Below are positions 44,944 to 53,681 of a stretch of 64,000 nucleotides of DNA, piece after piece. Both the position numbers and the translations under genes were made by a program. The number at the start of each line of letters is the position of its first letter. Position 1 is the stretch's first letter. The notes below the pieces were generated by a model. It did not search any database. It was not told where the DNA came from and saw only the letters and a list, made by a program, of their open reading frames with translations. Origin of the DNA: Pelagibacterium lacus (GTDB taxonomy: Bacteria; Pseudomonadota; Alphaproteobacteria; Rhizobiales; Devosiaceae); NCBI RefSeq assembly GCF_003345525.1, contig NZ_QQNH01000003.1, forward strand, positions 124,001 to 188,000. The letters are read 5' to 3'.

Positions 44944-46907
44944 GACAAATCCTCGCGCTTGAGCCAGACAAGGCTGCCGTCCTCGACCCCGACCACGAGG
45001 TCGAGCTGGCCGCGTCCGGCCCAGTCCACCGCCTCGGGCGAGGCCACATGCATGGCCATGGCGATGGTCTCGCCCTTCCAGGCCATGGCGCGGGGCAGGG
45101 AAAATACCGGTTCCTCCGGCGTGCCCACATTGCGGCAGTAAAAGAGCCCCGCCTGCTTTGTGGTGTTGCGCGGCGCCCCCTCGGGCCCCGGCGGCACGGA
45201 GGCGCGGGCATGGGTGCCGAAGATCAGATCCTTGCGCCCGGTGCCCTCCCAATCGCAGACGCACAGCTTGGCGCGACCCCGTCCGCCGCCGACATCGACG
45301 GTGAAACTCATGATCTCGCCGGTCTCCCAGCGGATGAAACGCTTGTCGTCGAGCTCGGTGTCTCCCACCCGCCGATAGTCGGCGAGCCGGCCTTCCTCGT
45401 CGAGGCACAGGTAATGCAGCGCCCCCGAACCGGTCCAGTCGACGACGGCCGGGCGTACCCGCCACACGGTCTTGAGCGGCTTGCCGCCATGATGGAGCAA
45501 TTGTGCGGCGGCGAAGTTCGGCGGGTAGGCGCCGTCGCCGAGATTGCGGTAGAAGCGGTGATGCCCCAGCACGTCGCTGACCAGCAGGTCCGCATGGCCG
45601 TCGCCATCCCAGTCGGCGATGGTGGGGCAGCTATAGCCGAACATGATCTCCGAGGGCCCCTGGATGGAACCGGGGAGCCCCGCCGCGATGCGGATGGGCG
45701 CGCCATCGGCGGTCAGCAGGCTGTCGCGGCCCAGCGTGGGCGTGTCGTGCGGCCCCATGGCGGGAAAGAACATCAATTCGCCGCTCGAATTTCCCACCAC
45801 GAGGTCGTATCGGCCGCGGCCGGAGAAATCATGGGCGGCCGGGGAGGGCAGGGCGCCCGCATGGATCACCGGCGCGCTGGTCTCGACCCGGCCGACCTTC
45901 TCGAACACCGGATGACCGTCCTCGCCGGTGCCGCAATTGCGCAGATAAGTGACATACCCATCCTCTGCGCCGACGAGAATGTCGAGCCGGCCGTCGCCAT
46001 TCCAGTCCACCACGCAGGGCATGTGGATGCACTGGTCGAGCTCCAGGGGCGCGCCCTCCGGCCCCTTGATCAGCGAGAGCGGCTGGAAATGCCCGTCCTC
46101 GGCCTGGCGGGCGATGTGCAATATGTTCCAGAACTCCCCGGCGATGAGGGACGTGGTCTTGCCGTCGAAGGCACCGAAGGCCGGGCCGAGCTGGCCATAG
46201 ACTTCGAGCGGGTTTTCCCCGGCCCGCATGGCGGTGCCGCGCGAAAGGACCGGCGCGGCGAGGGTGCCGGTATTCTTGAAGACATAGAGAAAGCCGCGCA
46301 GCGGTCCGCCCAGCCATCGCCCGGCATCGTCATAGGCGCGATAGCCCTCGTCGTTCCACTCCAGCCCGTTGGGCCAGTAATCGTTCCAGTAATCGCTGCC
46401 GACCACCAGTTCGAGCTCGCCATCGCCGTCGATGTCGACGAAGCGCGCCATGTGGAAATATTCGTTGCCCTTCACCCAGTCGGCCTCGAGGTCGAGGGCG
46501 ATCGGATCGCCGAACCGCGGCGCGCCGGGCTCCCCGATATTGGGGAAGATGTAGATCTGCTTGCGCATGCGGGAAGCGGAGACGAGGTGGAAGATGTCGC
46601 CGTCGCGATAGGCGGTGACATAGCCCCTTACGCCCTCGATCAGTTCCTGGGCTCCCAGGACCGGCGTGCCGTCCGGGTTCTGGCCGATCTCGCGGCGCAG
46701 GAAGACCCGCCCGTCATAGCAGGGGTCCCAGGCCGATAGCAGCAGGTCGCGACCGCCATCCCCATCCCAGTCGAGCACGTCGACGCAGGTGATGATTCGC
46801 CCGTCCACAAAGGCGCGCTCGACGCTCGGGTCATAGGTGATGGCGGCCTCGCCGTAAAAAGGCCCGGTCCACACATTTGCATCGTCTTCCCACCGCTTGA
46901 CGCTCAA
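44937..46907 (-). CDS. FG-GAP/VCBS repeat beta-propeller protein without signal peptide
   Basis: A 656-residue protein with repeats of the form DWDGDGxxDLLxS (for example DIDGDGELELVVGSD, DWNGDGRLDILVGAED, DWDGDGHADLLVSD), which bind calcium and build a propeller. Such proteins are usually secreted. Here no signal peptide or membrane helix precedes the repeats. The start TTG 46907 follows AAGGAGG at the right distance, while an upstream open frame would cross the operator and the divergent gene start. It is co-transcribed with an AroE-like gene, so a lyase or carbohydrate-binding role is possible but unproven. Confidence 0.8.
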   Translation of the reverse strand: MSVKRWEDDANVWTGPFYGEAAITYDPSVERAFVDGRIITCVDVLDWDGDGGRDLLLSAWDPCYDGRVFLRREIGQNPDGTPVLGAQELIEGVRGYVTAYRDGDIFHLVSASRMRKQIYIFPNIGEPGAPRFGDPIALDLEADWVKGNEYFHMARFVDIDGDGELELVVGSDYWNDYWPNGLEWNDEGYRAYDDAGRWLGGPLRGFLYVFKNTGTLAAPVLSRGTAMRAGENPLEVYGQLGPAFGAFDGKTTSLIAGEFWNILHIARQAEDGHFQPLSLIKGPEGAPLELDQCIHMPCVVDWNGDGRLDILVGAEDGYVTYLRNCGTGEDGHPVFEKVGRVETSAPVIHAGALPSPAAHDFSGRGRYDLVVGNSSGELMFFPAMGPHDTPTLGRDSLLTADGAPIRIAAGLPGSIQGPSEIMFGYSCPTIADWDGDGHADLLVSDVLGHHRFYRNLGDGAYPPNFAAAQLLHHGGKPLKTVWRVRPAVVDWTGSGALHYLCLDEEGRLADYRRVGDTELDDKRFIRWETGEIMSFTVDVGGGRGRAKLCVCDWEGTGRKDLIFGTHARASVPPGPEGAPRNTTKQAGLFYCRNVGTPEEPVFSLPRAMAWKGETIAMAMHVASPEAVDWAGRGQLDLVVGVEDGSLVWLKREDLSW

Positions 46908-46929
46908 GCTCGCCTCCTTGTAGATTTCT

Positions 46930-46942
46930 GGAATTGAATTCT
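46930..46942. promoter_or_regulatory. IclR-type operator in the divergent FG-GAP/DapA-like promoter
   Basis: GGAAT-TGA-ATTCT matches 9 of 10 positions of the GGAAT-N3-ATTCC palindrome found upstream of iclR. It lies in the 86-bp space between the two divergent start codons, where one bound regulator could control both directions. Confidence 0.6.
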
Positions 46943-46993
46943 GAAACGAAAGCGTATCATAAAAATGCGATTTGGAAAGGGTCGGGTGACCAG

Positions 46994-47926
46994 ATGACCA
47001 CTGCAATCGAGGGCATCGTCCCGGTAATGCTGACGCCGATGACCGCGGCTGGCGCGATCGACTGGTCCGGCCTCGACCGGCTGGTCGCCTGGTATGGCGA
47101 CAAGGGCAGCGACGCGCTGTTCGCGGTCTGCCAGTCGAGCGAGATGCTCAAGCTCACCCTCCCCGAGCGGGTCGACCTGGCGCGGCGCGTGCGCGAGGCG
47201 GCGCCCAAGGGCATGCCGGTCATCGCCTCGGGGCATATTTCTCCCGCCCTCGACGACCAGATCGCCGAATTGCGGGCCATGGCCGAAACCGGCATCGACG
47301 CGCTGATCCTCGTCACCAACCGGCTCGATCCCGACAATGCCGGCTTCGACGCCTTCCGCGCGGCCCTCGATACCCTGTTGTCGAAGCTCCCTGCGGACCT
47401 GCCGCTGGGGCTCTATGAATGCCCCGCCCCCTATCGCCGGCTGCTCAGCGACGATGAGTTTTCCTATTGCCGCGACACCGGCCGGTTCGTGGTGCTCAAG
47501 GACGTCTCCTGCGACCTCGATACCGTGCGTCGCCGCGCCCGCCTCGCCGAGGGTTCGCCCTTCAACGTCATCAACGCCAATGCCGCCATCGCCTTTGACG
47601 CCATGCGGGCCGGGTCGCGCGGGTTCTCCGGTGTGTTCACCAATTTCCATCCCGACCTTTATGCATGGCTCTATCGTAACCGCGACCGTGACGACCAATT
47701 CATTCATGAACTCAAGGTCTTCCTGGCCCTCGCGGCCATGGGGGAATCCATGGGCTATCCCAAGCTGGCCAAGCTCTATCACCAGAGACTGGGCACTTTC
47801 GATTCTCCGGCCAGCCGCGTCGTCGACTATGATGTGGAGGAGCGGCATTGGGCCGCAGGGGTGCTTCTCGACCATATCCATGAAGGAACCGAGCGGTTTC
47901 GGGCCCGCGTAGAGGCCGGCGGCTGA
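46994..47926 (+). CDS. Dihydrodipicolinate synthase/N-acetylneuraminate lyase family protein
   Basis: A 310-residue class I aldolase-type TIM barrel. The Schiff-base Lys lies in FVVLKDVSCD and the catalytic Tyr in LGLYECPAPY. The pyruvate-binding GTTGE-like motif is replaced by VCQSSEM, and the protein has a C-terminal helical tail. It is not the lysine enzyme in likelihood: members like this cleave or dehydrate 2-keto sugar acids. ATG 46994 starts MTTAIEGIVPVMLTPM. It is divergent from the FG-GAP gene and shares its operator. Confidence 0.85.
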   Translation: MTTAIEGIVPVMLTPMTAAGAIDWSGLDRLVAWYGDKGSDALFAVCQSSEMLKLTLPERVDLARRVREAAPKGMPVIASGHISPALDDQIAELRAMAETGIDALILVTNRLDPDNAGFDAFRAALDTLLSKLPADLPLGLYECPAPYRRLLSDDEFSYCRDTGRFVVLKDVSCDLDTVRRRARLAEGSPFNVINANAAIAFDAMRAGSRGFSGVFTNFHPDLYAWLYRNRDRDDQFIHELKVFLALAAMGESMGYPKLAKLYHQRLGTFDSPASRVVDYDVEERHWAAGVLLDHIHEGTERFRARVEAGG

Positions 47927-48060
47927 AGCGATCACGAAGTTTTGGCCGGGCTCTCTTTGCTTGCTTCCGTCGTCTCGGAGCGGTAGATTTGAGACCTTAT
48001 TGCATAAGAAAAAAAGCCGCGTCGCCCATCGGCGTGTTGTTTTCATTTAGGGAGACAAGC

Positions 48061-48648
48061 TTGACCATTCGATCGAAATATCTTGGCACCAGAACGGTCC
48101 TGGCCGCGGCCGGCCTTTTTGGGCTTTGGGTCGCACCGGCCTCTGCCGATGTGTTCACCGAAGCCCAGGCGGCGGCGGGCAAGCAGTCCTACGCCACCCA
48201 ATGCGCCATGTGTCATGGCGACGCCCTGCTCGGGCCGAACGCTCCGGCGCTGGTCGGAACGGAAGTCATGCAGAATTTCGATACCGCCCAGGGCATGTAC
48301 AGCTATATCGCTGCCGCCATGCCGCCCCAGGCGCCCGGCGCCCTCGATGAAGAGGTCTATGTCAACATCATGGCCTATATTCTCGAGGCCAATGGTGCCG
48401 TGGCCGGCGACACCGAGCTGACCGCCGATCCCGCTCTGCTGAGCGCGATCAAGCTCGCTGAAGTGACTGCGGGCTCCGGCGCCGCGCCTGCCGCGGACGG
48501 CGCGCCCGCTCCGGTCGAGACCGACGTGCCGCAGGCCTATACCTGGGGCCAGACGCTGCCTTCGATCCTGCCGTCCGCGCCGGAAGCGCAAGAACCTGCG
48601 GTGCCGCAGGCCTATACCTGGGGCCAGACTCTTCCGACCGTCAATTGA
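48061..48648 (+). CDS. Cytochrome c with duplicated C-terminal motif (XoxG-like electron acceptor)
   Basis: A 195-residue periplasmic cytochrome with signal peptide (cleavage near 30). One class I heme domain has CAMCH and, further on, a Met ligand probably in AAAMPPQAPG. The C-terminal 45 residues contain PQAYTWGQTLP twice, 28 residues apart. No family for this tail is recognised. TTG 48061 is used because AGGGAGA is five bases upstream and the signal peptide begins there. It directly precedes the quinoprotein dehydrogenase, whose electrons it likely accepts. Confidence 0.82.
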   Translation: MTIRSKYLGTRTVLAAAGLFGLWVAPASADVFTEAQAAAGKQSYATQCAMCHGDALLGPNAPALVGTEVMQNFDTAQGMYSYIAAAMPPQAPGALDEEVYVNIMAYILEANGAVAGDTELTADPALLSAIKLAEVTAGSGAAPAADGAPAPVETDVPQAYTWGQTLPSILPSAPEAQEPAVPQAYTWGQTLPTVN

Positions 48649-48720
48649 ACGGGCCTTTCTTTTAAAAATCTGATCGGAGCCTGAGGCTTCGGCACATTGT
48701 GTTGCAATTGGGAGACAGCC

Positions 48721-50487
48721 ATGAACAGTTTCACCCTTAAGACCCTCCTCGCCCTGACGGTCAGTGCGTCGGCCTTGGTGAGCGTGGCCAATGCGCAGGG
48801 GGTTCGCGAGGACTATACGCCGGTTACCGACGAGATGGTTCTCAACCCGCCCGAAAACGAGTGGCTGTCCTGGCGCCGCACCCCCGATAACCAGGGCTAC
48901 AGCCCGCTCGACCTGATCAACCGCGACACGGTTGGCGATCTCGAGTTGGCCTGGGCCTGGCCGATGGCCGATGTGGGCATCCAGGAAACCGCGCCGCTGA
49001 TGCATGACGGCGTGCTGTTCCTGCAGACCAACAACAACATCGTGCAGGCGCTCGACGCCCGCAGCGGCGACCTGATCTGGGAATACCGCCCGGCTTTGGC
49101 CGAAGTGCCGGCCGAATGGGGCTACCAGCTCTATCAGTCGCGCCGCCAGAAGAACTCCATCGCCCTCTATGAGGACACCGTGGTTCTGACCACCGTCGAT
49201 GCGCGCATCATCGTGCTCGACGCCACCGACGGCAAGGTGCTGCGCGAAGTGCAGGCCTTCGACTACACCGTGGGCTACAGCTACACGGTTGGCCCGATCG
49301 TCGTGAACGGCAAGATCATCTCGGCCATTTCGGGCTGCTCGATCTCGGGCACCGCCGGCGGCTGCTATGTGGTGGCGCACGATTTCGAGACGCTCGACGA
49401 ACTCTGGCGCTTCAACACCCTCGACGATCCCAACAATCCCGAGCAACTGGCAAGCTGGGGCGACGTGCCGCCGGAAAACCGCTGGGGCGGTACGCCCTGG
49501 GCGACCGGCTCCTATGACGCGCGCACCAACACCACTTTCTGGGGTGTCGGCATGCCCGCGCCTTACGCCGCGCTCATCCGCGGGTCGGAAGACGGCGATG
49601 CGCTCTACACCAACTCGACCCTGGCGCTTGACGCCGACACCGGCGAATTGAAGTGGTACTTCCAGCACCTGCCGCGCGACGACTGGGACCTCGACAGCCC
49701 GTTCGAACGCGTGCTGGTCGATCTGGAGGAGAATGGGGAGACCCGTCACCTGCTGATCTCCGTGCCGGGCAAGAACGGCATCTTCTTTGCCCTGGATCGC
49801 GACACCGGCGAATATCTGTGGTCGCAGGAAACCGTCTACCAGAACTCGGTCACCAGCATCGATGATGACGGCACCGTCCACACCAACGAAGATCTGATGC
49901 TCTCCGCCCTGGGCGAGGAAGTGCTGATCTGTACGTCGGTTTCGGGCGGTAAGCTCTGGCAGGCCGGCGCCTACAGCCCGCTGACCCAGCAGTTCTACGT
50001 GCCGCTGACCGAAGCCTGTAACGTGGTTTCGGCGACTCAGACCGAGTTCACCGCCGGTAATGCCACCGGCGCCATGCGCTTCGGTCCGCGTATCCTGCCC
50101 GAAGGCATTACCGAGGCCGGTCTGGTCGAGGCGATCCAGGTTGGCGTGACCAAGTCGGAAGACGCCGGCTGGAAGGTCCGCCAGCGTCCGTCGATGACCT
50201 CCTCGCTGCTGACCACCGGCGGCGGACTGGTGATCGGTGGCGACGCCGGCCGCTACGTCAAGGCCTGGGATCAGGAAACCGGCGAAGTGCTCTGGCAGCA
50301 GCGCCTCAATGCGCCGATCGGCGGCTCGCCGATGACCTTCGAGCTCGATGGCGAGCAGTATCTGGTCATCCCGACCGGGTTCAGCGCCGCCGCTGGGTCG
50401 ATCTCCTCGGCCTTCCCAGAAATCCCGCTGCCCTCGGGCAATGGCAACTCGATCTTCGTCTACAAGCTGCCCAATTCGGCAAGCTGA
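48721..50487 (+). CDS. PQQ-dependent alcohol dehydrogenase, lanthanide type (XoxF-like)
   Basis: A 588-residue eight-bladed quinoprotein with a signal peptide (cut after ANA near 32). The active-site segment WDLD holds the catalytic Asp 323 and an additional Asp 325, the Asp-x-Asp signature of lanthanide-dependent XoxF/ExaF/PedH enzymes; calcium enzymes have Ala, Ser or Thr there. The vicinal Cys-Cys of classic methanol dehydrogenase is absent. Cys 206 and Cys 215 in GCSISGTAGGC may form another disulfide. No heme domain is fused. It is followed by a terminator and a XoxJ-like gene. The natural alcohol is unknown. Confidence 0.88.
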   Translation: MNSFTLKTLLALTVSASALVSVANAQGVREDYTPVTDEMVLNPPENEWLSWRRTPDNQGYSPLDLINRDTVGDLELAWAWPMADVGIQETAPLMHDGVLFLQTNNNIVQALDARSGDLIWEYRPALAEVPAEWGYQLYQSRRQKNSIALYEDTVVLTTVDARIIVLDATDGKVLREVQAFDYTVGYSYTVGPIVVNGKIISAISGCSISGTAGGCYVVAHDFETLDELWRFNTLDDPNNPEQLASWGDVPPENRWGGTPWATGSYDARTNTTFWGVGMPAPYAALIRGSEDGDALYTNSTLALDADTGELKWYFQHLPRDDWDLDSPFERVLVDLEENGETRHLLISVPGKNGIFFALDRDTGEYLWSQETVYQNSVTSIDDDGTVHTNEDLMLSALGEEVLICTSVSGGKLWQAGAYSPLTQQFYVPLTEACNVVSATQTEFTAGNATGAMRFGPRILPEGITEAGLVEAIQVGVTKSEDAGWKVRQRPSMTSSLLTTGGGLVIGGDAGRYVKAWDQETGEVLWQQRLNAPIGGSPMTFELDGEQYLVIPTGFSAAAGSISSAFPEIPLPSGNGNSIFVYKLPNSAS

Positions 50488-50515
50488 GCGACGGCTCGAT
50501 CCTGAGCAAGAACTG

Positions 50516-50545
50516 GAAAGGGGCCCAAGGGCTCCTTTCTTTTTT
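50516..50545 (+). terminator. Rho-independent terminator after the quinoprotein gene
   Basis: GAAAGGGGCCC and GGGCTCCTTTC pair over 11 bp (one G-U) around AA, followed by six T. It lies 28 bp after the dehydrogenase stop and just before the ribosome site of the XoxJ-like gene. It would limit expression of that gene relative to the enzyme. Confidence 0.88.
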
Positions 50546-50558
50546 AAGGAGAGCGGAA

Positions 50559-51371
50559 ATGAGACGTTTGGCACCGGCCCTGGTCCTGGGGCTCACTCTG
50601 GCGTGCGGCGCGATGCCGGCCCAGGGACAGATGCTGCCCCCGCAACTGCTCGATTCCACCCGCCCCACCCAGGGCGACAGCATCCGCGCCTGCGTCGATG
50701 ACGACAGCCCCGGCGGGCCGCTGGACCGGGCCGTGGCGCAGGCGATCGGCGACGCGCTGTTCCTCGATGTCGATTTCGTCCCTGCCCTGCGCGGCTTCCC
50801 CCTCGACGGCGATGGCTATCTCGCCGAGATGGAAATCCATCTCAACAATGATTGCGACCTGTTCATGGGCATCGCCGTACAGCCCAATTCGCCCTTCCCC
50901 GAATGGGCGGCCATGACCCGGCCCTATGCCCAGGTGCCCTTCGTCCTGGTCGTCGCCGACCCGGACTATCGATCGCTGGGCGACATCCCGCTGGGCAGCA
51001 CCATCGGCACCGCCGTTGCGAGCCTCGGGGAGCGGGTGTTCATCACCTCCATGCTGCAGCGCCCGCGCGAGGAGCGCTGGCGGCGCCTGCCCTATGCCGA
51101 TTTCGACCTGATGACCACGCGCCTCCTCGACGGCAGCCTCGAGGGCATGCTGCTCTGGCAGCCCGCATGGGTGCGCATCGCCGAGCAGAACGCGGCGGCG
51201 AGCCATCTGCGGATCATCCCCCTCGATCCGGTTCCCCAGGCCGTGGTCCAGGTCGGTGCGCTCATTTCGTCCTACGACACTTTTCTGCGCACGGAAGTGG
51301 ATGCCGCCATCGGAGCGCTCGCCGCGGACGGCACGCTCGACGCCATTCTCGGCGATCTCGGCCTCGACTGA
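50559..51371 (+). CDS. Quinoprotein-associated periplasmic binding protein (XoxJ/MxaJ-like)
   Basis: A 270-residue protein with a signal peptide (about 1-23) and a family 3 solute-binding fold (GDSIRACVDDDSPGGPLDRA, PYAQVPFVLVVAD). Proteins of this type, called MxaJ/XoxJ, are found beside methanol dehydrogenase genes and help activate the enzyme rather than transport. AAGGAG precedes the ATG. The order cytochrome, dehydrogenase, XoxJ-like repeats the xoxFGJ content in another order. Confidence 0.78.
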   Translation: MRRLAPALVLGLTLACGAMPAQGQMLPPQLLDSTRPTQGDSIRACVDDDSPGGPLDRAVAQAIGDALFLDVDFVPALRGFPLDGDGYLAEMEIHLNNDCDLFMGIAVQPNSPFPEWAAMTRPYAQVPFVLVVADPDYRSLGDIPLGSTIGTAVASLGERVFITSMLQRPREERWRRLPYADFDLMTTRLLDGSLEGMLLWQPAWVRIAEQNAAASHLRIIPLDPVPQAVVQVGALISSYDTFLRTEVDAAIGALAADGTLDAILGDLGLD

Positions 51372-51380
51372 GGCGCCGGT

Positions 51381-51995
51381 TCAGAGGCTGGAAAATATTG
51401 GCCGCAGGATCGGCAGCAGGCGATCGGGCACCAGCACCCCGGCCACCATCAGGATGACGATCGCCGCGAGGACGGGGATTTCCAGCCTGCGCCACAGCCT
51501 CGCCCGGTCGGGGAACAGCGCCACCAGCACCAGCCCGCCGGTCAGCCCCGGCAGGGGGAGGGCGTTGATGGCCACCGAGAGCAGCGAGATGTCCTGCACC
51601 GCGACGATGACCGTGAGGACCGCATAACCAGCCGTGCGCGGCATGCTGGCGGCGATCCATGGCCGCGCCAGATCGAGCAGCGGCACCAGGGCCAGGCTGA
51701 TCAGCAGCGCCGCGACGGCAATGGCGACCAGCGCCGGCCGGCCGCCGCGCAATTGCGCCGGGTCGATATGGGCCGGCCGGGCCCAGCCGGCGCGGAACAG
51801 CACCGCCATGGCCAGCCCCCAAAGGGAGAGATGGGCCAGGGGGCTGGCCGTCAGCCGCCCTTCCTTTTCCGGCATGGCGCTGCCCAGAAGCCGCGCCATC
51901 AGCGCCAGCATGCCTCCATGCAGCGCGACGAAAATCAGCATCCCGGCAATGCGCGAGACGATGGCTCCCATGGTGAGGTCGTGCAACAGGCTCAT
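51381..51995 (-). CDS. M50-like membrane protein without zinc ligands (pseudoprotease)
   Basis: A 204-residue membrane protein with about five helices. It follows the M50B site-2 protease pattern: the segment GRLTASPLAHLSLWG aligns with GRLTLNPLAHIDPIG and AGWARPAHIDPAQLR with FGWAKPVPVNPRNLR of active homologues as known from the family. The HExxH motif is replaced by HGGML (residues 26-30) and the third ligand Asp by Ser 57. It is therefore likely catalytically dead and may act as a membrane adaptor. It is the last gene of the ABC-2 operon of the PQQ locus; GGAGAG precedes the ATG. Confidence 0.65.
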   Translation of the reverse strand: MSLLHDLTMGAIVSRIAGMLIFVALHGGMLALMARLLGSAMPEKEGRLTASPLAHLSLWGLAMAVLFRAGWARPAHIDPAQLRGGRPALVAIAVAALLISLALVPLLDLARPWIAASMPRTAGYAVLTVIVAVQDISLLSVAINALPLPGLTGGLVLVALFPDRARLWRRLEIPVLAAIVILMVAGVLVPDRLLPILRPIFSSL

Positions 51996-52023
51996 CGCGG
52001 GCTCTCCACGGACATAGCGGCGA

Positions 52024-52872
52024 TCATCCGAAAAGCTCCCCGATGTCGGCCGCATCCTCCGGCCCGCCATCGAGGCCGTAGCGTTCGGCAATCGAGGCCA
52101 GCGTGCCGTCCCGTCCCATGGCGTCCATGGCGTCGCGCAGGGCGCGCCTGAGGGTAAGATCGCCCTTCCACAGGCCGAAGGCGAGGGGGAAGCGGGCGAA
52201 GGGCGGCTCGGGGAGCCAGAGGATGCGCGCATCCTCGTCCAGCGCCAGCGTCGCGATGGTGAAGCGGTCGCTGATCGCTATATCGGCCGCCCCGGTTTCG
52301 AGCGCTGCCACCAGATCGCCCGGTGCCCGTGCCGCCAGGGTCCTGATGCCGTTTTCGCGCAGGAAGCCGCTGAGTGCCAGCCGGTCCAGCCCCTGGCTGC
52401 CGGGGAGGACCGCCGCGGTGCCCACCGGCCCGAGGGCTTCCCCCGGCGGCACGATGGCTGCCCATCCGGTTTCCACGCCGGTCGGCAGGAGTTGCAGGAA
52501 GCCGCGCGTCGCCGCCGAATCGACCACCCCGCCGGCGATCACCGCGCATTGGGCGCGGGTGAGGCGCCAGTTGCGCGGATTGAAGTCGCGCCCGATGGCG
52601 GGGTTGATGTTGAGGGCCAGCCGCAGGCCCAGCCGCTCGGCCAGGTGCTGCAGCACCTCGATGTCATAGCCCGGTGCGGCCGGGTCGCCGGTGACCAGCG
52701 GGGCGGCGCTTTGCGGCACGCAGACCCGCAGCGTGCCGCTGCGCCGCACCTCGCCCAGCGAGGTGTCCGGCGGCAGGAAGGTCGCCGCGAATAAGAGCGC
52801 CGCCACCACGAGGATGTTGATCGCCCCGGGCAGCCAGCGCCGGCTCTGCCTGATCGGCCTGGGGGTTCTCAT
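52024..52872 (-). CDS. Second quinoprotein-associated periplasmic binding protein
   Basis: A 282-residue family 3 binding protein with an N-terminal membrane/signal helix (about 14-32). The fold shows LRVCVPQSAAPLVTGDPAAPGYDIEVL and ALETGAADIAISDRFT. It is a distant relative of the protein at 50559, so the locus has two such proteins. The ATG overlaps the permease stop (ATGA). It may bind the alcohol, the cofactor or a metal chelate; the sequence does not say which. Confidence 0.75.
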   Translation of the reverse strand: MRTPRPIRQSRRWLPGAINILVVAALLFAATFLPPDTSLGEVRRSGTLRVCVPQSAAPLVTGDPAAPGYDIEVLQHLAERLGLRLALNINPAIGRDFNPRNWRLTRAQCAVIAGGVVDSAATRGFLQLLPTGVETGWAAIVPPGEALGPVGTAAVLPGSQGLDRLALSGFLRENGIRTLAARAPGDLVAALETGAADIAISDRFTIATLALDEDARILWLPEPPFARFPLAFGLWKGDLTLRRALRDAMDAMGRDGTLASIAERYGLDGGPEDAADIGELFG

Positions 52873-53681
52873 CGGCGCCTGAAATCGAGCCATGCGATGA
52901 AAAAGAAGGCCACGGCCAGCCCGATGATGACCGCCGGTCCCAGGCGCGGATCGAACTGATGGAAATTGATCAGCACCCCGCGCAGGGCGTCCACCGCATA
53001 GGTGATGGGATTGATCTCGACCAGGAACACCAGCCACTCGGGATAGAGCGCCGCGGTCTGGGCCCGGGTCAGCGAGGGGTCGAGGGGAAAGATCGAGGAC
53101 GAGCAGAAATAGAGCGGCAGGATGATGGTGTTGGAAAACACCCCGAACCCCTCGAAGCTGCGCACCCTTGCCGCGAGGATGACCCCGAAGGAGGTGAGGC
53201 CGAAGGAGAGGCCGAACATCAGCAATAATGCCAGCCCCACCTGGCTCCAGCTCAGGGTGATGTCGGCGAAGCGGGCGAGGATCAGCACCAGCCCCCCATG
53301 GGCGGTGGCGATGGTGCTGCCCCCGAGGATCTTGCCCAGAAGGATCAATCCCCGCGGCACCGGGGACACGAGGATGGCCCGCAGGAAGCCGAACTCCCGG
53401 TCCCAGATCACCGACACCGCAAACAGGATCGAGGTGTACATGATGTTGAGGACGATCACCGCCGGAAACAGGAATTGCAGATAGGTATAGGGGATGACGA
53501 AGCGGACTTCGCCATAGACCTCGCCGCGGAAATAGGGGTTGAGGCCGATCCCCAGGATCAGCAGCCAGATCAGCGGCCTGGAAACGCCGCCGATCAACTG
53601 GCCGCGATCGCGAACCGCGCGCATCACCTCGCGCAGCCAGATGCCGTAAAGCCCGCGGGCCAGGGGGATGAGATCGTTCAT
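52869..53681 (-). CDS. ABC-2 type transporter permease (PQQ alcohol dehydrogenase-associated)
   Basis: A 270-residue permease with six helices and the ABC-2 signature region PLYFCSSSIFPLDPSL...PEWLVFLVEINPITYAVDALRGVL. ABC-2 exporters of this type are found beside PQQ alcohol dehydrogenase genes (for example the ped cluster of pseudomonads), with no proven substrate. It is coupled by ATGA overlaps on both sides to the ATPase and the binding protein. Confidence 0.87.
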   Translation of the reverse strand: MNDLIPLARGLYGIWLREVMRAVRDRGQLIGGVSRPLIWLLILGIGLNPYFRGEVYGEVRFVIPYTYLQFLFPAVIVLNIMYTSILFAVSVIWDREFGFLRAILVSPVPRGLILLGKILGGSTIATAHGGLVLILARFADITLSWSQVGLALLLMFGLSFGLTSFGVILAARVRSFEGFGVFSNTIILPLYFCSSSIFPLDPSLTRAQTAALYPEWLVFLVEINPITYAVDALRGVLINFHQFDPRLGPAVIIGLAVAFFFIAWLDFRRR

